A stretch of DNA of 64,000 bases from Episyrphus balteatus (GCF_945859705.1 NC_079134.1:15045545-15109544); one strand, 5' to 3'. Counted from the stretch's first letter, positions 1-12,258 are shown. The notes: a model not told the origin generated them from the sequence alone. Numbers and translations: made by a program.

Positions 1-960
1 GAGCAAGAAAACCAAACTCAAGCGATTTATTAAAGCTGTCCTCAGTTTGTTAAATTTTTCGACTGCTTAAAAACAAATTTAAGAGCACCATCAGCTGTAC
101 ACAAGTTAAAATCAGAACGGCAAAGAGATTCAACTGTTAATTTATTGGAGCCAGTACTTCAATAATCTCATTTATTAAATCAAAATCTGTTTATTCAAAC
201 CTTATAGGGTGATTGAGATCGATAAGCGATTTTTGAATGCTCTGTTTTAAAAGTCCAAAGCGTTCAATCATCGTAAGAAGTCTATTCCACAATCAGCTAG
301 TAAGGAAAGTTCTTTCCATTTTTACATATTTTTTTTGCAGAATTGTGTCTTTTTGTATGCGAATATTTAGCCACCAATCCCGAAAATCCCGGGATTGGAG
401 AGCTATAATCCCGGGATTTTCGGGATCAAAAAATGGGCGAGATTTATTCTAAATCTACTTAGCTAAATCTTGGATTTAGGGTAGGTGGAAACATAGTATT
501 ATTGTAACTGAAAAATACTTGCAGTATTGCAAATAAAACAATTTTGCATTAAAAAATACAAAATTTTCTGCATTGGAAAAAAAATTCAATGCAAAATGTT
601 TGCATTTTTTTTTAATATTCGTCTAATTTCTTGTGATAATTTACCAAATGAGGTAGTTTCACAAATTGTCACATTTCGTGAAATTATTTAATTTGAAATT
701 CGAATTGACCTAATTTGAGAAGTGAACACGTCTAATGTTTCCTAGAAAGTTCTTTTTTTTTCGGAAACCAGGGAACGCACTCTCCATTAAAATCTACTAC
801 TACAAATTATGTCAAGAGAACATTTTTCTACTACAAAAATATTAAAATTGACATTTCTCTCCGAATCAAGCATAAAAAAATAAAAACAATAAACCAAAAA
901 CATAAATTTGTAAACAATTAAAATAAAAGTTAAACTAAAAATTACAAAAAAAAAAAAACA
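1..960. other. AT-rich sequence without a recognisable gene
   Basis: No convincing coding sequence is seen; the short open frames lack family resemblance and codon structure. An imperfect palindrome built from the word AATCCCGAAAATCCCGGGAT lies at about 377-426. The last 150 bases are A-rich and run into the start codon of the Myb/SANT-like gene, so they should contain its promoter and 5' leader. No TATA box or initiator could be assigned. Confidence 0.5.
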
Positions 961-1836
961 ATGGATATGGATTATATTTATTGCAAAGGAGTGGTATTAC
1001 ACTACAAAAAATTAAAAACAAAACAATATCAAACCCAATAAATCCAATTCCAGGTCAAATCAAAACGCATCCGAGAAAGCAATTGGGATCGCAATGAAAA
1101 AAAGTCCCTCTTAAAATTAGTCCAAAAATACAGACCCATTATCGACAACAAAGGCAATGACAATGTCTGGATTCGTCGAAAAAATGCTGCCTGGGAGACA
1201 ATAGCAAAAGGAATGGCCGCCGAAGGCCTCCGGCGAGGAGCCAAAAGCGCTCGATCACAATGGGCTCGAATGAAAGGTGAAGCAAGGAAAAAACAAACAA
1301 AAATTAAAAAAGAAACAATAAATTTGGAGGAAGAAGAAGATGACAGTCCGGTAATTATACCAACAGAAAACACAGATTCTTATGATTGCCTTGTCAAGAC
1401 TGAAGAATGTCTCCAAGACGAAGAAATGAGAATAAATGACAGCGATGTAATAATCACCCCAGACATTGACCAAATCTGTTACGAAAAGAAATTGATGTGT
1501 TGCGATACGATTTTGACTTCCATTCCCAGTCCAAATGAAAGTTCTGGTATCGCTTCGGAAGGCATTGGTTCTCCAACAGAACAACAATCCTTTCCACCTC
1601 CTCGTCACCAAGCCGAAAAGAAGTTTGCGTCTAAAATTCCAATCAACCGAGGAGTGTTTCATGCTCGACTGCGACAAATCGAAGAGGAAACCGCTCAGAA
1701 AGCTGAAATGCATGCGCAGGAGATCCTCCATCGGCAAGAAATCCACTGTTTGCGGGTCAAACAGATGGAGGATCAAATTGAGCAGCAAAGGCGGCTTTTT
1801 GAGGCGCAATTAGAGAAACTCCAAAGTTCAAATTAG
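961..1836 (+). CDS. Myb/SANT-like (zeste/FSBP-type) DNA-binding protein, two exons
   Basis: Exons 961-993 and 1054-1836 are joined across a 60-bp GT-AG intron in phase 0, giving 271 residues. Residues about 18-88 form a Myb/SANT-like trihelix domain of the type found in zeste- and FSBP-like insect regulators. Tryptophans sit at 22, 50, 58 and 81, with the signatures LLKLVQKYRPIIDNK and AWETIAKGM. A basic KK-rich stretch and an acidic linker with EEEEDD follow. Residues about 222-268 form a charged, Gln/Glu-rich coiled coil suited to oligomerisation. The likely role is a nuclear sequence-specific DNA-binding regulator; the target is unknown. The first exon adds only 11 residues and has a weak donor (GTATTA), so initiation at Met65 cannot be excluded, but that would cut the domain. 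The gene converges on Dim1 across a 10.5-kb transposon block. Confidence 0.8.
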
Positions 1837-1868
1837 TCTTAGTTTATTTTCATGTTTTTTTTTTTTTT

Positions 1869-1874
1869 AATAAA
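1869..1874 (+). promoter_or_regulatory. Poly(A) signal of the Myb/SANT-like gene
   Basis: AATAAA lies 33 bases after the stop codon, behind a run of T. The surrounding 40 bases recur almost unchanged at 12377-12415 next to the Dim1 3' end. Confidence 0.55.
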
Positions 1875-1905
1875 TTCAAATTTAGATTTATTGAGACTTA
1901 TTTTT

Positions 1906-4723
1906 GGTGCAGGGTCATAAGTCCACGGGCCAAAAGTTCATATTGGACTACTGATTCACTTGGGTGGGTTATAAGTCCACAAATCAATTAGGTGTCAGAA
2001 ACCCACAAAAAAGTGAGCCAGAACTCCATAATGTCGAAAAAGATGTGGAAGGTGCTTAGGGAATATTAATTTGTAAAGAATGTTGAAATGTTAATTTTTT
2101 TCAACAATATAGTACAGGAAAGATAGACTTTTTCGTGGAACGAAATACAGAACGGCTGAATTTTTCAAATCTGAAAGAGCGGTATTAGAAAAGCTTAAGT
2201 CTTGGTTTTCGGGACGGCACTCCCCTGGCGAAATCCGCCATTTTGCAAAACGCGAATCGCTCTATATCTCTAAAACTATGGGTCCTACAGAAATGGTTAT
2301 CAGACTAAAGTTATTGGAAATTTAATTATCTTTTTCTTTGTAGTACATTATTTTTCTAAGCGGGCAATAGTTTTGAGGTTATGTTGTTTTAATTTATTTT
2401 TTTTCGGTTTTTTTAAGATTTTATCATTCCCTGTCACAGTTACATAATTTTTTAAAGAGTAAAAGTTACAGACCATCAAATTTCTAATAATTTGGTATAT
2501 TTTTGAAAGTCATGGGAAGTATAAGTTGAAAGTTATTGATATGAAAACTATAATCTAAGTGCAGGAAAGTTAGTAAAAAAAACAGGCATTTTGTGGAACA
2601 AAATGCAGAACGGCTGATTTTTACAAATCTGAAAGAAGGGTATTAGAAAAGCTTAAGTCCTGGTTTTCGGGACGGCACTCCCCTGGCGAAATCCACCATT
2701 TTGAAAAACGTGTATTGGTCCATATCCACTACACTTTTGGCTTGACCGAATAAGTTACTTAACCAAAGTTGTAGGTAATATAAATATCTTTCCTTGTGCA
2801 TGCACTCTTTTTCAGCGAGGACAACGCTTTTGGGGTTATGTTGTTTTATTTTCTATTTTTTTTCTTTTTTTTTAACTTTTCTCAGTCTCTATGATAGAAA
2901 CATAAGCACCATTAAAGTTGTAGAACATCAAATTTCTATTAATTTGGTATACTTTGAAAGATTATATGATTTTTAAAACCAAAGATAAGGAACTTTAAGA
3001 GCAATCTATCTCAATATTTTCAAAAAATATACCCACTTATATATTTTTGCATAAGGTATAAAAAAAAGGCTAAATCGTGTACGTTATGTAAAAACAAGAA
3101 AAATATGATATGAGAGGGATTTATTAAGGTGGGTAATGGTAAGACTTACAATATTGTGGTACACATATTTTGTTTAAAAAAATAAAACAACATAACCTCA
3201 AATGTGTTGTCCTCGCTGAAAAACAGTTAATGCACAAGGAAAGATATTTATATTACCTACAACTTTGGTTACATAACTTATTCGCTCAAGCCAATAGTGT
3301 AGTAGATATAGACCAATTCACGTTTTTCAAAATGGTGGATTTCGCCAGGTGGTTGGCGTTCCTAAAACCAGGACTTAAGCTTTTCTAATACCCTTCTTTC
3401 AGATTTGAAAAAATCAGCAGTCCTGTATTTCGTTTCACAAAATGCTTGTTTTTTTACTAACTTTCCTGCACTTAGATTATAGTTTGCAGATCAATAACTT
3501 TCGACTTATACATCGCATGACTTTCAAAAATATACCAAATTATTACAAAATTGATGGTCTATAACCTTTACTGTTTAAAAAACTATGTAACTGATACCGG
3601 GAATGATTAAATCTTTAAAAAACCGAAAAAAAATAAATTAAAACAACATAACCTCAAAACTATTGCCCGCGCAGAAAAATAATGTACTACAAAGAAAAAG
3701 ATAATTAAATTTCCAATAACTTTGGTCTGATAACCATTTCTATAGGACCCATAGTTTTGGAGATATAGAGCAATTCGCGTTTTCCAAAATGGCGGATTTC
3801 GCCAGGATGGTGGTGTCCCGAAAACCAGGACTTAAGCTTTTCTAATACCCCTCTTTCAGATTTCAAAAATTCAGCCGTCCTGTATTTCGTTCCACAAAAT
3901 GCCTGTTTTTTTACTAACTTTCCTGTACTAATATTTGTAAATTGATGTTTTTAGTTTTTTTTTATAATATTTTTTTTTTGAAAATTGTATGTTTTTTTTT
4001 CTTAACTGACTCGAGTTTTCTTTGTAAAGCGTATTGAAGTAATTTTCGAAAACTCGCACAAAGCAAAGAAGAACAAAATTTTGTTCAAAAGACGATTAGT
4101 TTGGAGTCTCATAGTGATAATCGCCACTTATTTGGGGAACTATCTCGCAAACAAAGCGGACTAATTAATTATTATCACATGGAGATGGGAGAATCAATTT
4201 TGAGGTGTGAAAATTGATTCTCCCGTACGCAAATTTTTTTTCCGCTTCGCGTTTACCGAGTTATAACATAAACATTAGACTGATTCAAAAAAAAAATTTT
4301 TTTTGTTCAAAGCATTACCGAAAATATTGTTGGAAATGACGAAAAAAATACTGTAAAAGTTTAAGCCCTTAATGTTAACATTTAGTACCGCCGCGTCGCA
4401 AATTTCTATATCCCATACGATTTGTATGGGAAAGATTGTGTATTTGTGTTTAGAATTTTTTATCTTTTTTTTTTATAAATGTTTTGGGGAGATATTGCGA
4501 AACAAATTAGAATATGAGAAGTCAGCCGCATAATGAATTTTTGCTTTCCTACTCGGTTATAAATTTTTAATCGATAGGCCAAAAGTCCACAGGAATTTTG
4601 TGTGAACTTTTGACCCAATTGGGTGGGTTGTAAGTCCATAATTGCTTTATGGAGCTATGACACACACAAGTGAGCCAATAGTCCATTATGGACTTTTGGC
4701 CTGTGGACTTTCAACCCTGCACC
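1906..4723. mobile_element. 2.8-kb non-autonomous inverted-repeat element with a giant palindrome inside
   Basis: The termini are perfectly inverted (GGTGCAGGG...CCCTGCACC) and are followed by about 130-150 bp of weaker inverted repeat made of iterated AAGTCCA/AAAGTTCA words. Flanks carry CTTATTTTT on the left (1897-1905) and CTTATTTTG on the right (4724-4732), an 8/9 match to a target duplication. Inside, about 2106-2862 and 3176-3935 are inverted copies of each other, and each arm holds two direct copies of a subunit (marker TTCGGGACGGCACTCCCC near 2205 and 2667). No transposase is present. The ORFs within are products of the repeat and not genes. The superfamily is not certain; the 9-bp duplication and composite termini fit foldback or Mutator-like elements. 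Confidence 0.75.
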
Positions 4724-4905
4724 CTTATTTTGTATTATAATAATAGTACTCATGTTTTAAATACATTGGTATTTTTGTTTTTTTAAGTACTGACTTAGAA
4801 TTGTTTTAGCTTTAATATTTATGTAAATAAATAGGCTTGTTAATTCTAAAATATTTTATGGCAAGAAGCTTATATAGTAAAAGGAACAATTTTTAGTATT
4901 GCTCC

Positions 4906-5573
4906 CAGAGACCATAATAACAGTCAACCTTTATTTTCAACTGGTTTCTCTCTCAGAATTACCACATTACTTTATACAGGTTACGGTTAAGGTTTGTGAT
5001 TTATTTTTAAAAATCAAAAATAAAGGTTATCTGTTGAGATTTGTTTTTTTTTTTTAAATACCTATCTCTCAATGGTTGAGATTTTTACAAAAAAAAAAAA
5101 AAAAAAATAAATGGAAAAGGTCAACCTTAAACCGTTTTCGCAGAAAATAAATCAAAAATGTTTAATTCAAAGGAAAAAGTCAAAAATGTCTTAGTTTATG
5201 TATTACGTTCAACTAATAATAGACTTTGAAAGGTCTTTGACCCAAGTTTATAGCTCCTTTCGCTTAAAATGAAATGTGAAGATGAAAAATGTCCTTTCCA
5301 CTGTGATTTGAGTCGCTGCTGGGACGACCGGCACAAGCAATGCAATTTCGAATATTTCAGGAGACCGATGTTCTAATTGATAAATTTGCAGATGAGATTT
5401 ATTTCTTTCTCTCAGCGGTAAATCTCAATGGTTGACAGAAATATAAAAAAAATACAAAATAAAGGTTTTTCTTTTTTTAAATAAATGTTATTTTATTACC
5501 TTTATTTAAAATGGCAACAAATAAGTGTTATTAAAGAACCTTTCAAAAGGTTAAGATTTATTTCTGATCTCTG
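4906..5573. mobile_element. Probable hAT-like MITE with iterated AACCTTTATTT words
   Basis: The ends read CAGAGACCATAATAA and, inverted, CAGAGATCAGAAATAA. Outside them are ATTGCTCC (4898-4905) and GCTGCTCC (5574-5581), a decayed 8-bp duplication (6/8). The interior repeats AACCTTTATTTT/AAATAAAGGTT in both orientations. There is no coding sequence. The hAT assignment rests on CAG termini and an 8-bp flank and is tentative. Confidence 0.45.
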
Positions 5574-6231
5574 GCTGCTCCTTAACAAAGAATTCCTTTC
5601 TTACTTCTTCAGGAGAAGCAGCCAGGTCATAGACAGAGGATAACAACTCATGAAATTTTCTAAATTTTTTTTTATCTTCAACCTTATTTGTAAATCTAGC
5701 TACTCATAATTTGTTCTCAGAATTGTTTTGTTTAGATATAGATAACCAGGACGTGCGGCTGTCTTTCAGACGGGGAAATGCCCATTTTTAAAAAGATATA
5801 ACGTACATCATTTAGATTTAGCCTTCTTAACACGCCAATGTAGTATGTTGATGTATATTCAAGAAGGTTCTGCTGCAAGGTTCAGTGTGAGAATGGGTAT
5901 GTTTTTGCTTTTGCATCCAACTAAAAATATTGGTTGTCTGTAAAGTCGGTTTACGGATAATAATTTAACGTGATAACATCATACGATAATCAGTTTTATC
6001 AAAACAAAAAACTACCTCTATGGCTCGAAGCTTTAATTTTATAACAACAAGACAAAAATGGAAAGTAAATAAATGCGTTAAAAATTTTGTCTCAAATATG
6101 TACTTTGATGATAATGGTTTTAAGAATTTATTTAATGAAGTTCAAAAGTTTTGTTTTTATTCATGTTTTTTTTTTTGTATACGATTTATGAACATTTCTT
6201 CATAAGCATTCAATAAATTTGGGTTGTTAAT
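5574..6231. other. No gene seen
   Basis: AT-rich sequence. A 61-codon open frame at 6020-6205 has no recognisable domain. It lies just before the reverse transcriptase relic and could be a decayed part of the same element. Confidence 0.4.
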
Positions 6232-6540
6232 TTGTTTCAACAAACGAAGAAATGCTTTTCAAAGAATTTGTATGTTCAACTTGATAATAAAGTCAATGAA
6301 CAAACTAAAGTTCTGGCTATGGGCAAGCTTTTATCTGCTTTTGCAACAAATAATTTTATGGCTGAATTCGAAACAAAAGCTAAAGGAAAATACCCTGACT
6401 TTCTATTATTATGGGTCAGATATGTTGACGATAGCTATATCCTATATTATCATTCATAAGGACAAACTTGCAAATTTTCTCGATTTTTAAAATTGATTTT
6501 CAGTTACCATTTTTAGATCTCAAACTTAAGTAGCAATTTT
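6232..6540 (+). pseudogene. Relic of a Penelope-like reverse transcriptase
   Basis: The frame starting at 6232 reads through YVQLDN, AMGKLLSAFATNNFMAEFE and WVRYVDD before a stop at about 6459. These match, in order, the Y-x-Q-x-D, MGSPLSP-x-LA-x-x-FM-x-x-FE and RYVDD (catalytic motif C) blocks of Penelope-like reverse transcriptases. After a frame change, FQLPFLDLKL near 6500-6530 matches the LPFLD block that follows the catalytic site in that family. The canonical SPLSP is degraded to KLLSA, an insertion splits the Q-x-D-G region, and stops and frameshifts interrupt the rest. This is a dead fragment of what should be a protein of several hundred residues. A non-LTR element is a less likely alternative. 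Confidence 0.6.
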
Positions 6541-7806
6541 CTTGTTTTCGTCCCGTTTTCGAGTCATGACGGTTTTTATGATTTTTGCTTTGACTGGCTT
6601 TATCTTTGCCAAACTACGTCTGATTCGAAAAATTTTTTTTGCAACTAATCAATCAACTTATTAATTTATTACAGTTTAAGTTTATCTCAAAACTTTGTTT
6701 TCTGCGGACAACCGTTTCTCCGCTATTTTTTTTCAAACACAATTTTCTTCGTTTTTGAAGTTGTTTCTTATGTCGTTTTCTTTCACTCCAATGAGAGTAC
6801 CCTTTTAGTACTTATTTTTGCACTTTTGAAGGTTTTGTGTTCTTTGCCGCCACAAAAGTGTAAAAAAAAATTACTCCGGAGTAATAAATAAATAAATAAA
6901 TTTGCAGCTTTAAATTCTTATTGTGCTAATAATATTCCTCTTAGTAAAAACAATTACAATAAAGAACTTAAAAAGATTCAAAGAATAGCAAAAATAAACG
7001 GTTAGGTATACTATTAAATTAGAAAAAAAACACAAAGAGAAAAAAGATTTGAAGAATTTGACTTCTTTAGTTTCTCTATTAAAGAAAATGTGGTAGCATA
7101 TATGGGTGGTACATTTATTGAGGGATTAACTTACTTTTTAAAAGAGTACTTAATAAATTTTCAATAAAACTATCACCAAATAGCAATGGTAATAAAGTCA
7201 AACAAAAAAACGGGCTCTATCAATTCAAGGAGCACACTTTAAATAACTAGGTCTAATTAAAAAATAAAATAAACATAAATTACAAAAATAAATTCTTAAT
7301 TTGTACCCTTTTTTAACTAAAGCAATAAAACACATTTTATAAAGATTTTACTTTTTTGTTCATTATTGTTTTCTTCATATAAGAATAAAGTACCTGGGTG
7401 ACCGAGCTTTGCTCGGTATCCTTAAATGTTATAATATAACTTTCAGTGAAAAAATTCAAATGTAAACAGCAATTTTTTGGAGTGGGTTTGAGTTTGCAAT
7501 GACCAGTTTTTTCGCGGGTTACAAAACACCACATTCCCACTTTATAATCCAGTTTATTTAAGTTTGAATATACGATCAGCAATGAATAGAAGGGTTACAG
7601 GAATCTGCATTATCGAAAATGCTTACAGCAATGAGATCTCTTTTTGTTCAAACTTTAATTTTCGGGTCAGAAAGTTTTGGATGGTGAATATAAAGTTAAG
7701 CTTTTTTTTCAAGTTTAGCCTTGTATGAAGAAATACTATTTTTATCCCTGTTTTTTTTTTTTTTTCTGTATCAGTGGATGCTTTACTCCTTTCTTTTTTT
7801 TAACTT
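6541..7806. other. AT-rich spacer with a short perfect hairpin
   Basis: No gene is seen. Single-frame fragments after the Penelope relic are full of stops. A perfect 7-bp stem with a TTT loop (ACCGAGC-TTT-GCTCGGT) lies at 7401-7417 inside TACCTGGGTGACCGAG. A short AATA microsatellite lies near 6882-6900. Confidence 0.4.
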
Positions 7807-10370
7807 ATGTATACAGGTTATGTATGCTGATTGGGGAACTTAAGGGCTCTCAGAATTTGGAACCTTGTTCATCCCGAATCCTTACGGTTTTCGATTTAAT
7901 GCAATTCTTGTGAAATTTCGAAAAATCCCTACTTGGCAACAGTATTCTGCTTCCTGCGGCCATTAATCAATAATCGCAAAATATTACAATTTTAATTCAA
8001 GAAAACAGGGTTTTTCAGAACAAAAAACAACCAACTGAAAATAGGCTATTGATTATGTCGAAAAAAACAGGGTAATAAGGAACTAAGACGTTCACGGGTT
8101 TTTATTGCAGGAATCGTTCAATGGGTTATAAAAGAAGATAAAACCGCGGAGTGCTATTAAATGAGAGGGTGGAAACTGAAGATAGGGGTGCAAAAGCCCC
8201 CTTTTTGGTTTTTTCAATATACCTCGTAAACCAAGCAAAATTTTGATATATTGCACATATAACTTTTTGTAGAGAATTAAATTTCCTATTGGAATAATGT
8301 TTTTTAAAAATTGAAAAAAAAAAATTTCCATACCAAAATAGTCGAAACAATCATAAAAAAAATATCAAAAAAATCGATTTTTTGAGTTTTTTTGCTTTTT
8401 TAGTTGTACATTTTTTTTGGGTTGAGATAGACATAAACATTGCTCCAAAGAAAAAAAGAAGATTAAATTTCCTACAAAATGCTGTACTCACTAAATTTTT
8501 TCATTGAAAATTGACCGAAGTATGGCCATTTTAATCTATCTTTTTTTCGCATTTTTAGTTTTACTTAAGTAAAACAGAAACATTTGAGGGGAAAGTACGA
8601 TTACTTAAGCACCAAGAACTGATAATGAGATTTTGTAGAGGGGTTAAATACAATCATTGTTTACTATGGGAGGGAGGGTCAATGTCCCCCCGTTTTGGAG
8701 GGAGGGGCAATTTTCTAAAAAAAATACTTAAAATTAAAAAAAATTATTAAAAAACAACGGCAACACTTACAGTTTTGATTGATACTTTTTTTCAAAAGCT
8801 AGAATTATAATCTTAATATCAATTTTAAAATGAAGTTATTTTAATCAATTCTTTTTGAAATAAACGAGTGATTCCGATAAAGAAAGTATTTTGTCTATTT
8901 TTCAATTTTCTCAAAAAGTAGAAGGCATAGGAACATTATGATTTTCATGATTTGATAAGAAATCAATTAAGGCAGTTTACTTTGTCGTATTGAAGTCCAC
9001 AGTCTTTGTGAAAATTGTACTCAATGTGCTTTTTAAACATTTTTTATACAAGTTTTGACTTTGAAATCGGGTATTGCAAAAAGAATTGATTAAAATAACT
9101 TCATTTTAAAATTAATATTAAGATTATAATTCTAGCTTTTGAAAAAAGTATCAATCAAAACTATAAGTGTTGCCGTTGTTTTTTAATAATTTTTTTTAAT
9201 TTTAAGTATTTTTTTTAGAAAATTGCCCCTCCCTCCAAAACGGGGGGACATTGACCCTCCCTCCTATAGTAAACAATGATTGTATTTAACCCCTCTACAA
9301 AATCTCATTATCAGTTCTTGGTGCTTAAGTAATCGTACTTTCCCCTCAAATGTTTCTGTTTTACTTAAGTAAAACTAAAAATGCGAAAAAAAGATAGTTT
9401 AAAATGGCCATACTTCGGTCAATTTTCAATGAAAAAATTTAGTGAGTACAGCATTTTGTAGGAAATTTAATCTTCTTTTTTTCTTTGGAGCAATGTTTAT
9501 GTCTATCTCAACCCAAAAAAAATGTACAACTAAAAAAGCAAAAAAACTCAAAAAATCGATTTTTTTGATATTTTTTTTATGATTGTTTCGACTATTTTGG
9601 TATGGAAATTTTTTTTTTCAATTTTTAAAAAACATTATTCCAATAGGAAATTTAATTCTCTACAAAAAGTTATATGTGCAATATATCAAAATTTTGCTTG
9701 GTTTACGAGGTATATTGAAAAAACCAAAAAGGGGGCTTTTGCACCCCTATCTTCAGTTTCCACCCTCTCATTTAATAGCACTCCGGGGTTTTATCTTCTT
9801 TTATAACCCATTGAACGATTCCTGCAATAAAAACCCGTGAACGTCTTAGTTCCTTTCTAAACTACATAATCAATAGCCTAAAAACCCTGTTTTGTTGAAT
9901 TCAATTTGTAATATTTTGCGATCTAACTGCAACTTTGGAAACTTTTATACTTTTTTGAAAACTACAATAAGAGGGCAACTTTTTAAAATAATAAACCATT
10001 CTCACACCGAAAAATTTTTTTGCGGTGTTGGTCGCAAATAAAAGTTAGAAATAGATTTTTTATAAAACTTGAAACTGTTAGTTAATTTGCAGCGAAATGG
10101 TGTATGGAATACAAAATATTTTGATTAATTAATTGTTCCTAATTATTTGACAATGTCGTAAAAGAATTTTAAAAAAACAAAAATCAATAATGGGCGCAAG
10201 AAGCAGAGTACTGTTGCCAAGTAGGGATTTTTCGAAATTCCACAAGAATTGCATTAAATCGAAAACCGTAAGGATTTGGGATGAACAAGTTACCAAATTC
10301 TAAGAGCCCTTAAGTTCACCAATTAGCATATTTCGTTTGATCCATTACTTTTGGGACACCCTGTATATTA
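7807..10370. mobile_element. 2.6-kb palindromic element, ACAGGGTGTCCC-ended family
   Basis: The right end is ...GGGACACCCTGTATA. The same sequence opens the partial copy at the window's 3' end (63632 onward), which shares over 200 bases with this element. The left end has lost about 30 bases near the terminus. Inside, 8006-8857 and 9077-9890 form a nearly perfect inverted repeat of about 0.8 kb around a 219-bp loop. The two mirrored open frames at 8092-8331 (-) and 9583-9840 (+) encode the same peptide. A segment at about 9935-10190 exists in the right half only. No transposase is seen. Superfamily unknown. Confidence 0.7.
8006..9890. repeat. Near-perfect long inverted repeat (foldback core)
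   Basis: The left arm ends near 8857 (...CTTTTTG) and the right arm begins near 9077 (CAAAAAG...), leaving a 219-bp loop. Mismatches between the arms are very few; the mirrored 75-codon frames differ by one residue and a homopolymer indel. This implies recent origin or ongoing conversion. The outer ends (7830-7960 against 10205-10340) have diverged visibly more. Confidence 0.85.
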
Positions 10371-10689
10371 TAAGATTGACATTAGGTCAACGGTGTTGCT
10401 TTTTGTGAGTTATTTTGTTCTTATACGTTAACAATAGTCGCATTAAAACGAAAAAAAAACGTAAAACAAAGATAATTAGTGATACCAAATCAACAAATTA
10501 CTTAAAAGTTTCAATACATGATCAAAAAAGTCATGATCTAAAAAATTTTGTTTAGTTATTGTAACAAAAAGAAAAAGAACAATGCGTAACACATGGAACC
10601 ATCCTTCAAAAATTTATTGAAATCGTTGAATCTGTCTCCGCTAAAAAAAAAACTAATATAAGAGAAAATACTTCCAAAATGTTGTATCT

Positions 10690-11400
10690 ACCTAGAGGAC
10701 CAAACCCTGAAAATTTCATCGAAATCTTTAAAGTTGTTACAAAAAAAAAATTCTATATTTAAAAAGTGGGCTTGGCAGTGGGCGGATTTAAAAAAGAAAA
10801 AACTTCCAAAACTTTTTACTTTCTTAGATAAACAAACACTGAAAATTTCATCGAAATCGTTAGAGCCGTTTCCGAAAAAAACTTTTATGTTAAAAAAGTG
10901 GGCGTGGCAGTGGGCGGATTTTTCAAAAAAAAAATTCCAAAACTTTTTACTCGCTTACATAAACAAACCCTGAAAATTTCATCGAAATCGTTAGAGCCGT
11001 TCCCGAAAAAACTTATATGTTAAAAAAGTGGGCGTGGCAGTGGGCGGATTTTTCCAAAAATACTTCCAAAACTTTTTACTCGCTTATACAAACAAACCCT
11101 GAAAATTTCATCGAAATCGTTAGAGCCGTTTCCGAAAAAACTTATATGTTAAAAAAGTGGGCGTGGCAGTGGGCGGACTTTTCAAAAAAAAATTCCAAAA
11201 CTTTTTACTCGCTTATATAAACAAACCATGAAAATTTCATCGAAATCGTTAGAGCCGTTCCCGAAAAAACTTATATGTTAAAAAAGTGGGCGTGGCAGTG
11301 GGCGGATTTTTCCAAAAATACTTCCAAAACTTTTTACTCGCTTAGATGAACAAACCCTGAAAATTTCATCGAAATCGTTAGAGCCGTTTTCGAGATCCCA
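10690..11400. repeat. Tandem array of a ~129-132 bp unit, about six copies
   Basis: Each unit contains TGAAAATTTCATCGAAATCG, then TTAGAGCCGTTTCCGA, then AAGTGGGCGTGGCAGTGGGC and CCAAAACTTTTTACTCGCTT. Copies begin near 10708, 10838, 10971, 11099, 11230 and 11360. The middle copies are the most alike and the first is the most diverged. Frames reading WAWQWADF across the units are repeat translations and not a gene. Confidence 0.9.
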
Positions 11401-11402
11401 AT

Positions 11403-11440
11403 TTTATATATATTTATATATATATATATATATATATAAA
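11403..11440. repeat. TA-rich microsatellite
   Basis: Alternating TA with ATTT interruptions directly after the last unit of the 129-bp array. Confidence 0.85.
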
Positions 11441-11920
11441 CAATTTTAGCTCGTTTAAAGTTATAAGATTTATAAAACACTATAGCGCACAATTTTTAAC
11501 GATTTAGTAAATTGCTAAAGCCAAGTAAGTTATTAAAGTTATGCTTTTTGGTTTAGTAACTTACTAAAATGGATTTAGTTATTTACTTAATCATTTCAAA
11601 TTTTGCGCCTATGTTTATAATACATTTATAAAAGAAAATCGGCCCCAAAGTCGAAAATTATCATGGGTACGTAAAAATTAATACCTTTAAAAATTAATAT
11701 CTGAGCAATTAAGATATTAACATTTTGTAAATGCAGTTACAAATAATAGCATTTCTTATAAAAATCAAGTATCATAAGTATTAACGGAGTAAATGCATAC
11801 CAAAGCGTTTTCTTAAATCATCAACTTTGCAGATAGAGAGTTACTGTAGAACAATTTTTTACTTAAAATATAAATTAATTATACGTAAAAAATTACGCAC
11901 TGGAACTGTATGAGTCTCAA

Positions 11921-12258
11921 TAAAATTAATTGAAAGACAAACTTCTTATACTCATACAAGAATATTATTTATAAATACCTAATAACCGTTTTCGGGAATT
12001 ACAATTTCCATCTTCAGATCTAAAATTATTAAATCACTTTTACTTTATGATATTTTTGGTTTATTATTTTTTTAAATTATTTTAGAAAATTTTTTTTTTT
12101 TTAATTATGTTTAGAATTTAACGACAAAAACTTATTTAAATAATTTTAGATTTAGCTAATAATCTGAAGATGGGAATTGTAATTCCCGAAAACGTTCATT
12201 ATTAATAAATAATATTCTTGTATGAGTATAAGAAGTTTTGTCTTTTAATTAATTTTAC
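11921..12258. mobile_element. Short inverted-repeat element (MITE)
   Basis: Arms at about 11921-12037 and 12140-12258 are inverted copies, sharing CTTCTTATACTCATACAAGA, TTTTCGGGAATTACAATT and CATCTTCAG. The centre is AT-rich. No coding sequence is present. Confidence 0.75.

Noticed and set aside
237..452. 71-codon open frame near the left end
   Set aside because: It overlaps a palindromic repeat, shows no domain or conserved composition, and has no splice or promoter context.
4600..4730. Possible separate short element at the right end of the 1906-4723 element
   Set aside because: It is the inverted partner of 1906-2040 and shares its termini, so it belongs to the same element.
8092..9840. 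Two matching 75-85 codon frames on opposite strands
   Set aside because: They are mirror images produced by the long inverted repeat and do not represent two genes.
10734..11220. Frames with repeated WAWQWADF peptides
   Set aside because: They are translations of the 129-bp tandem array; stops and frame changes occur between units.
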